Assembly (NCBI RefSeq): GCF_014642075.1
Contig: NZ_BMIK01000005.1
Span: forward strand, 1-64,000
Direction of reading: 5' to 3'
Length of the DNA: 64,000 nt
Source: Parapedobacter defluvii
GTDB lineage: Bacteria > Bacteroidota > Bacteroidia > Sphingobacteriales > Sphingobacteriaceae
Shown here: positions 45,838-53,819 of the stretch, one piece after another
How the letters are laid out: each line of letters starts with the position of its first letter
Numbering within the stretch: position 1 is the stretch's first letter
Notes under the pieces: model-generated
The model's input: the letters and a program-made list of their open reading frames with translations, nothing else
Database searches by the model: none
Told to the model about the DNA's origin: nothing
Program-made: the position numbers and the translations under genes

Positions 45838-46727
45838 TATTCTTCATCGGGTAAATCCCGGCCCGTATCCGTGTTTGTGCCGAGGTTTTCAATACGTTCC
45901 ATCAGCCCGGTGCCCTCCTTTTCTTCGCGGAGGTTGAAATAGCAAAGTGCCGTGGTAATTGTGGGAAGGGAGTAGACCAGCATGCCGAAGGATTGGACAA
46001 CCACATTCAGTATCGCTCCGGTCAACGACAGGGAGGATGTTTCACCCAAAAGTAAACTACTCATGGTCATCAGGGTGCCGGGCAGGGCAACCAATCCGAC
46101 ACTGAAGTAGGCAATCAGCCAAACGATGAAAAGTGCGCCGAACGTTTTCCACCAATTGTCTTTGATCAAGGTAAATGCCCGGGTAAACGCTTGATCGAAT
46201 GGCGCACCATCCATAATGATCATTACATACACCAAACTCGCAATCGGAAATAGATAGATCCCCGGGATGATGCAAAACAGGGTGCCAATAGCCACGATGA
46301 TACTCAATAAGAGCGAGGCCAGTGTGAAGCGCCAAAAATGTGTTTTGCAGGCATTCCAAACTTCTTCTTTGGTGGGAGCAACGTTGCCGTTTTTCTTGTA
46401 TAGATCGATGAAACACAACGTAACCAACTGGACAACGGTAAAAGAAAGGAAATAAAACAGCAGATACAGTACATAGTTAATTCCAAATCCGGTAAGAAAT
46501 GCCGTACCGCCAAAAGCACCCAATGTACCGGCTCTTTCCGCGCCCAGGAGTCCGATGGTCTTGACCTGGATCAGGATACCGGTAGCCATGGCTGCCAGTA
46601 TGAAAATAAGGCAGATGTAAAGCAGCGGCGTAAACAATGCTTTAAAGTTTTGCCGGACGAAATTGATGCTGTCATTGATCATTTCGCCAAAATCGCGGGT
46701 ACGGCTAAATTCGACCTTCTGTTCCAT
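45834..46727 (-). CDS. multi-pass membrane protein of the MoxR operon
   Basis: 297 residues with about six hydrophobic segments (residues about 35-55, 75-115, 140-170, 175-200, 215-240, 250-280). It begins VEFSRTRDFGEMINDSINFVRQNFKALF, typical of the DUF975/glycerophosphodiesterase-membrane-domain-like proteins found in these operons. Function unknown. Overlaps the SpoIIM-like gene by 23 bases. Confidence 0.8.
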   Translation of the reverse strand: MEQKVEFSRTRDFGEMINDSINFVRQNFKALFTPLLYICLIFILAAMATGILIQVKTIGLLGAERAGTLGAFGGTAFLTGFGINYVLYLLFYFLSFTVVQLVTLCFIDLYKKNGNVAPTKEEVWNACKTHFWRFTLASLLLSIIVAIGTLFCIIPGIYLFPIASLVYVMIIMDGAPFDQAFTRAFTLIKDNWWKTFGALFIVWLIAYFSVGLVALPGTLMTMSSLLLGETSSLSLTGAILNVVVQSFGMLVYSLPTITTALCYFNLREEKEGTGLMERIENLGTNTDTGRDLPDEEY

Positions 46728-47685
46728 GGTGCAACTTAGTTAATTTAGAGGATAGATGTAAACGATTCGGATAGATTACCACATACCAGCTGATAAAGGC
46801 GAGCGATCCGGCTAATATGGAGCAACTCACCCATAGGGGCATCCCGGTATGACGGGTTACAAAACCTTCGAGGAAAGCTGCCGCTACAAAAACCGGAATC
46901 AGGCCGATGATCATTTTCAGTCCATCTTTGGCCCCCTGTTTAAAGGCAACCATCCGTTTATAGGTTTTGGGGAATAAGAAGCTGTTGCCCATGACAAGGC
47001 CGGCAGCGCCGGCGATGACAATGGCTGAAATCTCCAATGTGCCGTGAATCCAGATGACCAACACCGAATCCCAGCCCAGTCCTTTGCTGAAAAAATAATA
47101 CTGAAACGATCCCAGCATGATACCGTTGCGGACAAGCACATAGAGTGTACCCACCGAAAAGATAATGCCCAGGGTAAAGGCAAGAAAGGATACCCAGATA
47201 TTATTGATGGCAATGAAAAAAAACATTTCGAACGGATCTGCCTGTTTGTAAACACCAAATGGATCCCCATTTTGAATGTTTTCATTCGTCATGTTTACAT
47301 AGCTATCACCCAGGATGAGCCGTACAAATGTGTCATCGTATCGGGCAGACAAGGCTCCCATGACGCAAAAGGTCAGGAAAAACAGCAGTGCATACAGCAA
47401 CTGCTTTTCGTGTTGCTTAAAAAGCAACGGCAGTTCGTACTTCCAAAAGGTGATGAACCTTCCCCCTTTTTCACGTTTATTCCGGTAGATGGACTGGTGT
47501 AGCCTCGCAGCAAGCCCGTTGAGATAGGCCGTTGTCCGCGATTTGGGATAGAAAGTCTTGGCATATGCAAGGTCATCCGTGATGGAAATAAAACGGTCTG
47601 CCAACTCGTCCGGCGAATTGGATTGCATATTTTCAAACTGTTCCCACTTCGCTGCGTTCTGCTTTACAAATAATGCTTCGCGCAT
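46705..47685 (-). CDS. stage II sporulation protein M (SpoIIM)-like membrane protein
   Basis: 326 residues. Cytoplasmic N-terminus (about 1-95), then five to six membrane segments of the SpoIIM/DUF95 type (FFFIAINNIWVSFLAFTLGIIFSVGTLYVLVRNGIMLG, IWIHGTLEISAIVIAGAAGL). In non-sporulating bacteria the role is unknown. First gene of the seven-gene minus-strand unit; divergent from RDD. Confidence 0.9.
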   Translation of the reverse strand: MREALFVKQNAAKWEQFENMQSNSPDELADRFISITDDLAYAKTFYPKSRTTAYLNGLAARLHQSIYRNKREKGGRFITFWKYELPLLFKQHEKQLLYALLFFLTFCVMGALSARYDDTFVRLILGDSYVNMTNENIQNGDPFGVYKQADPFEMFFFIAINNIWVSFLAFTLGIIFSVGTLYVLVRNGIMLGSFQYYFFSKGLGWDSVLVIWIHGTLEISAIVIAGAAGLVMGNSFLFPKTYKRMVAFKQGAKDGLKMIIGLIPVFVAAAFLEGFVTRHTGMPLWVSCSILAGSLAFISWYVVIYPNRLHLSSKLTKLHHGTEGRI

Positions 47686-47756
47686 GTTTCAGTCACTTAT
47701 CGTTAATGGATGGCAATAAAAATAGTAAACATCGGCCAATGTTTTAGCACATCCAC

Positions 47757-47764
47757 TATATTTG
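47757..47764 (+). promoter_or_regulatory. RDD gene -7 element, probably leaderless transcript
   Basis: TATATTTG ends five bases before the ATG at 47770. No clear -33. Confidence 0.5.
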
Positions 47765-47769
47765 TTCAA

Positions 47770-48507
47770 ATGAATACCATCAAAGTAAGCACCACACAAA
47801 ATATCGATATCGAATACGATGTTGCCGGACTTGGCGAACGTATCGCCGCCCGACTGATCGACATGGGTATATTTATATTATTATACATTTTGGGAGCCAT
47901 ACTGGCCGGAATATTATTCGGCGCTGGTGCGGATGAGGTGGGGTTTGTCGTCTTATTGATCATCTTTGGTGTATTTTATGTGTTCTACGATCTGGTATGT
48001 GAGCTCTTTTTCAACGGGCAGAGCGTGGGCAAGCGTGCCATGAAAATCAAGGTCATCAGCCTGGACGGAGCGCAACCGAGCCTTGGGCAGTATCTATTGC
48101 GGTGGACGTTCCGGATCGTTGATTTTTTGCTTACCAGTGGTTTGGGCGCACTTATTTCCGTAGCAGTAACCACCAACAAGCAACGGATCGGCGATATAGT
48201 CGCCAATACGACCCTTATCAAAACCACACCGCGCACGGGGTTATCAGCTGTCGCCTTTAAGCCGGTTCTTGAAGGGTACCAGCCCCGTTTTCCGGAAGTT
48301 GACGCATTGAACGATCGCGATATTGCCTTGGTACATGAAGTGTTGCTGAACTATTCAAAGTCTGGAAACAGTCTATTGATTTATCAACTGGCAAATAAGC
48401 TGAAAAGCCACCTGAATCTTGAAATCCCTGAGGGAATGGATGAAATGGGATTTCTCCATACCATCGTCAAAGATTACAATGCCATCACCGCTCGGGAGGT
48501 AAATTAA
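47770..48507 (+). CDS. RDD family membrane protein
   Basis: 245 residues from the ATG at 47770. RDD signature GLGERIAARLIDMGIFILLYILG (about 20-42), three to four membrane segments, SVGKRAMKIKVISLDG, and KQRIGDIVANT. A soluble C-terminal region of about 90 residues follows. Role unknown; RDD proteins are regularly paired with the SpoIIM gene in Bacteroidota. Starts upstream of 47770 overlap the promoter. Confidence 0.92.
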   Translation: MNTIKVSTTQNIDIEYDVAGLGERIAARLIDMGIFILLYILGAILAGILFGAGADEVGFVVLLIIFGVFYVFYDLVCELFFNGQSVGKRAMKIKVISLDGAQPSLGQYLLRWTFRIVDFLLTSGLGALISVAVTTNKQRIGDIVANTTLIKTTPRTGLSAVAFKPVLEGYQPRFPEVDALNDRDIALVHEVLLNYSKSGNSLLIYQLANKLKSHLNLEIPEGMDEMGFLHTIVKDYNAITAREVN

Positions 48508-48551
48508 TTGCACAGTCCTGTGGGTTTTGGTAGCTTTGTTGCGTCACACAA

Positions 48552-50198
48552 ATGAATGAAAGCATGTCACAAGGATTTTTTAAGGTACCGGATCCGGTAA
48601 ATGAGCCGGTACTCTCGTACGCTGTAGGGAGCAAAGAACGTAAACTGCTGCAACAGGCACTGCAAGCCGCCTTGGCGGTGCAGGTGGATATTCCGATGTA
48701 TATCGGGGGCGAGGCGGTCCGTACCGAACATCAAATTGCTATCCGTCCACCGCACGCGCACAAGCACGTGCTCGGATATTACCACTACGGAGACAAAAGT
48801 CATGTGCAGGCGGCCATCGATGCCGCGTTGAAAGCAAAGGAGGCCTGGGAAGGATTGCCCTGGGAAGAACGGGCGGCTATCTTCTTGAGAGCAGCCGACC
48901 TGATAGCAGGTCCCTATCGATATAAGTTGAACGCCGCAACGATGCTGGGGCAGTCTAAGAACGCATTTCAGGCGGAGATTGATTCGGCGTGCGAAATCGT
49001 GGATTTCCTCCGGTTCAACGTCAGGTACATGAGTGAGATCTACGCCCAGCAACCTCCGGTTTCGCCCCGGGGAAGTTGGAACCGGGTGGAACAGCGTCCG
49101 TTGGAAGGGTTCGTCTTCGCGCTGACTCCCTTCAATTTCACGGCAATCGCGGGTAACCTGCCCACCTCTGCTGCATTGATGGGGAATGTGGTGGTTTGGA
49201 AGCCAGCGAATACCCAGGTGTATGCTGCCCATGTATTAATGGAGGTGTTCCGGGAAGCGGGTGTGCCCGATGGGGTAATCAACCTGATTTACACAGATGG
49301 GCCAGAAGCGGGGGAGGTGATTTTCAAACATCGCGACTTTGCGGGAATCCACTTCACGGGTTCAACAGCCGTGTTTCAACAGATATGGAAAACCATCGGA
49401 GAGAATATCCACCGTTACCGTAGCTATCCACGGATCGTAGGAGAGACAGGCGGCAAGGACTTTATCCTGGTACACCGGTCGGCCGATGTAAAGGTAGCCG
49501 CAACCGCGATCGTGCGGGGCGCATTTGAATACCAGGGCCAGAAATGCTCCGCAGCATCCCGGGTGTACATTCCGCAATCCTTGTGGCCGGAATTGAAGGA
49601 CTTGATTGTAAGGGATGTGGAGTCATTCAAAGTCGGTCCCGTGGATGATTTCACTAATTTCATCAATGCAGTAATCGACGAGAAATCATTCGATAAACTG
49701 GCGAAATACATCGATGCAGCAAAACAGGATTCCGATGCCGAAATTCTGGTAGGAGGTACGTATGATAAAAGTGAAGGGTACTATATTTATCCGACGGTGA
49801 TTCAGGCGAAACGGCCCGACTATGTGACGATGTGCGAGGAATTGTTCGGACCGGTATTGACCGTATACGTTTACGAAGACGGAAAATGGGGCGAGATACT
49901 GGAAGTGATTGACAACACCTCCATTTATGCGCTGACGGGAGCCGTGATTGCCCGCGACCGCTATGCCATCAGCGAAGCGACGCATGCCCTTCGTCATTCA
50001 GCAGGCAACTTCTACGTGAATGATAAGTGTACCGGTGCGGTTGTCGGGCAGCAACCCTTCGGTGGTGCCCGCGGATCGGGCACGAACGACAAGGCTGGAT
50101 CAATGATCAACCTGCTGAGGTGGGTATCGCCGCGGACGATCAAAGAAACATTTGATCCGCCTACGGATTACCGGTACCCTTTTATGGAAGAGAAATAA
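48552..50198 (+). CDS. pruA: L-glutamate gamma-semialdehyde dehydrogenase (1-pyrroline-5-carboxylate dehydrogenase)
   Basis: 548 residues. ALDH superfamily: catalytic Cys332 in GQKCSAASR, general base Glu298 in VGETGGKDF, plus NFTAIAGNLPTSAAL and WKPANTQ of the P5C dehydrogenase branch. It oxidises glutamate semialdehyde to glutamate in proline degradation. prodh (putA/fadM) is not in the window. Stand-alone enzyme, not fused to proline dehydrogenase. Confidence 0.95.
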   Translation: MNESMSQGFFKVPDPVNEPVLSYAVGSKERKLLQQALQAALAVQVDIPMYIGGEAVRTEHQIAIRPPHAHKHVLGYYHYGDKSHVQAAIDAALKAKEAWEGLPWEERAAIFLRAADLIAGPYRYKLNAATMLGQSKNAFQAEIDSACEIVDFLRFNVRYMSEIYAQQPPVSPRGSWNRVEQRPLEGFVFALTPFNFTAIAGNLPTSAALMGNVVVWKPANTQVYAAHVLMEVFREAGVPDGVINLIYTDGPEAGEVIFKHRDFAGIHFTGSTAVFQQIWKTIGENIHRYRSYPRIVGETGGKDFILVHRSADVKVAATAIVRGAFEYQGQKCSAASRVYIPQSLWPELKDLIVRDVESFKVGPVDDFTNFINAVIDEKSFDKLAKYIDAAKQDSDAEILVGGTYDKSEGYYIYPTVIQAKRPDYVTMCEELFGPVLTVYVYEDGKWGEILEVIDNTSIYALTGAVIARDRYAISEATHALRHSAGNFYVNDKCTGAVVGQQPFGGARGSGTNDKAGSMINLLRWVSPRTIKETFDPPTDYRYPFMEEK

Positions 50199-50739
50199 GA
50201 TTTTTGCCATCGTCGGGCGGGCTTCGTTCTTTTCTCTTGAAAGAAAAGAACCAAAAGTTCAAGGCTTTGAAGCCTCGGTCGTAGGTTGATTGCAAAGCAT
50301 TCATAGCGCGGATTGCAGCCGCTGCGCTCCCTCAATCCGCTTGTTTGTTGCCGGTACGGTTGTTTCTGCACATGCTTTGCTGCTCCCTACTTCCCGATCC
50401 TTCAAGGCCGATCCCCCTCTGAACGGAGGTTTGGTGGGGGAGGACGGCCATTCTCCTACGAACGACCCTTCCGTGCGTCTATCCGCACGGACCCGCCGTA
50501 TCGTTTTTTATGCCACATGGGAGATCCTGCGGGATGCAGTGGGATGCACTACCAACCGTAGCAGGATCTCCAAGAGGATCTCCAAGAGGCGAGTCTTTGG
50601 TTACTTTCTGCGGTCAGAAAGTAACGCCTTGTCGCGGCGAGCGACGGAAAGCCTTGTGCGCTTCGCCAACAAGCCCTTGCAGCGATTGAGCAAAGCCTCC
50701 GCGGCTTGAGCGGAAAAATGCCGCGGAAGCAACTCTCTT
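50199..50739. repeat. composite non-coding repeat element bounded by two similar palindromes
   Basis: 541 bases without a gene. Left palindrome GTTCTTTTCT/AGAAAAGAAC (50226-50235, 50242-50251). Right palindrome GTTACTTTCTG/CAGAAAGTAAC (50600-50610, 50615-50625). Between them lie GGCTTTGAAGCC, an inverted pair GAGATCCTGC/GCAGGATCTC (50521-50530, 50561-50570), and a tandem 12-mer AGGATCTCCAAG (50563-50574, 50575-50586). Composition is GC-rich and unlike flanking genes. ORFs through it look random. I recall similar blocks between Bacteroidota genes; likely a dispersed repeat. Confidence 0.65.
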
Positions 50740-51402
50740 TTATTTAAATGCAAATACTTTACCCAAACCCAAACTATCCGTGAAGGTGATATTAAGGTCG
50801 ATCAATTTACCTGTAGCAATATCAATGACCATCCCATGCACCGCCAGGTCGTTCCGTTCCTTCCAAGCATTCTGTACAATCGATGTGGTGCATAAATTAA
50901 ATACCTGCTCGGCAACATTCAGCTCAACCAAACGGTTTACTTTTTGCACCTCGTCCTCAATGGCGTCAATTTCATCACTGTGGAACCGGTATACATCCTT
51001 GATATGGCACAGCCAGTTATCAATAATGCCGAATTGATTACGGCTGAGTGCGGCCGATACCCCCCCGCAACCGTAATGCCCTGCTACGATGATGTGTTTT
51101 ACTTTCAGTACGTTAACAGCATAGTCAAGTACACTCAGCATATTCATGTCCGAATGCACACACATATTGGCGATATTGCGGTGAACAAACACCTCTCCCG
51201 GCAGTGTGTTGGTGATTTGATTAGCCGGCACCCGGCTGTCGGCGCAGCCAATCCATAATAGTTCGGGGCTTTGGCCCTGGGCCAATTGCTGAAGTTTACC
51301 CGTTGTATCTTCCTTAACTTGCTTTACCCATTCCTCATTGCCAGCTAGTATTTTCTCGAAGCTTGCTTTTAATATTGGGTTTTCTAACTGTTTTTTATAC
51401 AT
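50740..51402 (-). CDS. can: beta-class carbonic anhydrase
   Basis: 220 residues. Zinc ligands C53 and D55 with R57 (CADSR), H109 and C112 (GHYGCGG). It interconverts CO2 and bicarbonate. Length matches E. coli Can. It lies 12 bases downstream of the SulP transporter on the same strand, a bicarbonate uptake/hydration pair. Confidence 0.95.
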   Translation of the reverse strand: MYKKQLENPILKASFEKILAGNEEWVKQVKEDTTGKLQQLAQGQSPELLWIGCADSRVPANQITNTLPGEVFVHRNIANMCVHSDMNMLSVLDYAVNVLKVKHIIVAGHYGCGGVSAALSRNQFGIIDNWLCHIKDVYRFHSDEIDAIEDEVQKVNRLVELNVAEQVFNLCTTSIVQNAWKERNDLAVHGMVIDIATGKLIDLNITFTDSLGLGKVFAFK

Positions 51403-51414
51403 GGTATGTTTTTA

Positions 51415-53052
51415 TTAAATGGTTTCTGATGGTTTTTTTACTATAGGACGTGTCGGTGAGCCGTTTTTCAGGATCGCTTGTGTAAAACGCTTGATATTCG
51501 GCACATTTTTCCGGTTTACGATTCCTGCCAGTTCGATGGTCTTGCCTTTGCTCACGGCATGCTGTTCGAAATCTTTGATGACTTCAATAACGTCTTTGTC
51601 TATAAAGCGGCTTTGCGAACCATCAATGACAATTTCATTAATGCGTTTTGGGAGGGCATAAAGGGCCTTTTGTATCGCTGCTTTGTTGAGGAATGTCACT
51701 TCTTCCGCTAAGATAAAAGTTATTTTCGCTCCATCCTCATTTTCTTCAATATCATATTCAAAAGCATTGGATAAATTGTTCCTTAGAATATAGAACATCG
51801 CTACCAATAGACCTACGCCGACTCCGGTAAGCAGGTCGGTGAAAACTACGGCAACAATGGTTACTAAAAATGGAACGAATTGATCCAGTCCCTTGTGCCA
51901 CATTTGTTTGAATGCCGATGGCTTCGCCAGCTTATAGCCGGTGTGCAACAATATCGCTGCGAGGCACGAGAGCGGTATAAGGTTAATTATTTGGGGGATG
52001 GTAATCACCGCAAGCAATAACCAGATGCCATGCAAGATAGCACTCTGCCGTGTACGGCCACCTGCGTTGACATTGGCCGATGACCGCACAATTACAGCCG
52101 TCATGGGGATGCCACCCAGCAAGCCACTGGTGGCATTGCCGATACCCTGCGCAAAAAGCTCACGGTTGGTTGGTGAGTTGCGCTTGAAGGGGTCTATTTT
52201 ATCTACCGCCTCAACGCTGAGCAGGGTCTCCAAACTGGCAATAATGGCAATGGTAAAAGCCACTACCCAGACCTCTTGATTGAAAATCTGCGTAAAATCC
52301 GGGAAGATAAATAATCCCAAAAACTCGCCGAATGATTGTACGACCGGAATTACCACCAAATGCTTTGTATCCAACGCGAAGGAAGTACCTTCAAAAACCT
52401 GACCCAACACGACGGCCAGAATGACCACAACAAGGGGGGCAGGAACCAGTCTCAGTCGCTTAAATGTCGGCCACACGATTAGTATGGCCAGGGAAATCAG
52501 ACAAATGACGGTGGCGCCGTAATTAATGGCTCCGAGTGCTTTCTGGAGCGCTGAGAAGGTATTATCCTGATTAAGTTGGGAAAAGCTCTCTTCGCCAAAG
52601 AACCCCGAGTCATAGCCAACGGCATGTGGAAGCTGCTTAAGGATGATAATGATGCCAATAGCTGCCAACATGCCGATGATGACGGCCGATGGAAAGTAGT
52701 TGCCAATCATGCCGGCTTTGATGATACCTAAAACTAACTGGATCAATCCGGCAATGACCACCGCAAGCAGAAAAGTCTCGTAAGCACCCAGTTGCTGGAT
52801 GGCGCCCAATACGATAACGGTCAGTCCCGCTGCGGGACCACTCACACTCAATTGCGAACCACTAAAAGAGGCGACAACAATGCCTCCGATGATTCCTGTT
52901 AACAAACCGGAGAATAGCGGTGCACCCGAGGCCATAGCAATCCCCAAACATAACGGCAAGGCTACCAAAAAAACTACAATACTTGCCGGAAAGTCATATT
53001 TCAAATCCCGTTTTGATAATTTCAAAAACGCGGATACACGTGTACCAAACAT
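51415..53052 (-). CDS. SulP family inorganic anion transporter
   Basis: 545 residues. SulP membrane domain (about 15-410, starting DFPASIVVFLVALPLCLGIAMASG, with GPAAGLTVIVLGAI and SANVNAGGRTRQSAILHG) and a C-terminal STAS domain (about 440-525, TFLNKAAIQKAL...EIVIDGSQSRFIDKDVIEVIKDFE). Transports sulfate or bicarbonate; linkage to carbonic anhydrase favours bicarbonate, as in BicA-type proteins, by inference. Confidence 0.93.
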   Translation of the reverse strand: MFGTRVSAFLKLSKRDLKYDFPASIVVFLVALPLCLGIAMASGAPLFSGLLTGIIGGIVVASFSGSQLSVSGPAAGLTVIVLGAIQQLGAYETFLLAVVIAGLIQLVLGIIKAGMIGNYFPSAVIIGMLAAIGIIIILKQLPHAVGYDSGFFGEESFSQLNQDNTFSALQKALGAINYGATVICLISLAILIVWPTFKRLRLVPAPLVVVILAVVLGQVFEGTSFALDTKHLVVIPVVQSFGEFLGLFIFPDFTQIFNQEVWVVAFTIAIIASLETLLSVEAVDKIDPFKRNSPTNRELFAQGIGNATSGLLGGIPMTAVIVRSSANVNAGGRTRQSAILHGIWLLLAVITIPQIINLIPLSCLAAILLHTGYKLAKPSAFKQMWHKGLDQFVPFLVTIVAVVFTDLLTGVGVGLLVAMFYILRNNLSNAFEYDIEENEDGAKITFILAEEVTFLNKAAIQKALYALPKRINEIVIDGSQSRFIDKDVIEVIKDFEQHAVSKGKTIELAGIVNRKNVPNIKRFTQAILKNGSPTRPIVKKPSETI

Positions 53053-53177
53053 AGGAACAACTCATATAAAATGTACAACATCTCTGGAATCCCCGCTATG
53101 AACAGGCTCACGAATCCCTTATCGGAAACACTGTGCAAGGGGTTATCCAATTAAATTAACTGATTAATAAAGAGGCG

Positions 53178-53522
53178 TTAACAGTTGGGAGGGGGAGTTG
53201 GCACAGATGGGTAAAAGGCACAGATATGCCTCGCATCGTCTGAAATAAAATTTGTACGGATGAAAAAGTCTGTAGGGGGTTGCAGTGTGAAATGGATTGC
53301 CGACTTGGCATAATCCTTGGCGAAAGTATCCTTTACCTGATCGCCTATGCCAGATTTCCCGGTATTGTTTTCGATCTCAAGCTGCATGACCACCTGTAAT
53401 AAGGTGTCTCTATCAAACTGCTGAATGAAAATAGGTGCAGTGGAAATAAACATCTTTGCGAAAAAGATGGCAAAGAACAGTTTTGCAAATATTTTCCTAG
53501 TAACCTGCGTCGACATAACCAT
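53178..53522 (-). CDS. small secreted hypothetical protein
   Basis: 114 residues from the ATG at 53522 (53516 also possible). Hydrophobic signal (IFAKLFFAIFFAKMFIS). Then a short domain with FDRDTLLQVVMQLEIEN and a Pro-rich C-terminus (YPSVPTPPPN). No domain recognised. It lies 125 bases upstream of the SulP gene on the same strand. A longer frame extends through the promoter and is rejected. Confidence 0.65.
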   Translation of the reverse strand: MVMSTQVTRKIFAKLFFAIFFAKMFISTAPIFIQQFDRDTLLQVVMQLEIENNTGKSGIGDQVKDTFAKDYAKSAIHFTLQPPTDFFIRTNFISDDARHICAFYPSVPTPPPNC

Positions 53523-53541
53523 GCTTGGTATGTTATGGGAA

Positions 53542-53549
53542 CAAAAGTA
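53542..53549 (-). promoter_or_regulatory. -7 element of small secreted protein gene
   Basis: Minus strand TACTTTTG, full -7 match, 20 bases before the ATG at 53522. Confidence 0.55.
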
Positions 53550-53819
53550 GTTAAAAAAATGATTAAAATTATAGACCTCTTCTGAAAATGTTACAAAATA
53601 AACTAGAAAATAATGTAATTTTAACAATTGACATGGAGGAGGTGTAAATCGCATAAGACAATATGTCGAAATAATGAGACAAAAAAGCTTGATTTTGTAC
53701 CTATATTCGTTGCCTTAATTATCCATACATAAACAGATATATATAAAAACGGATCCACTATGCGATAACTTGGTATAAAAACCTGCAAGTTTCGTAAGTA
53801 TTAAAAACAATTTATTCAA

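Noticed and set aside
50290-50709. 139-codon ORF in the composite repeat block
   Set aside because: Runs through palindromes and tandem 12-mers; low-complexity Arg/Ser-rich product typical of non-coding GC-rich DNA.
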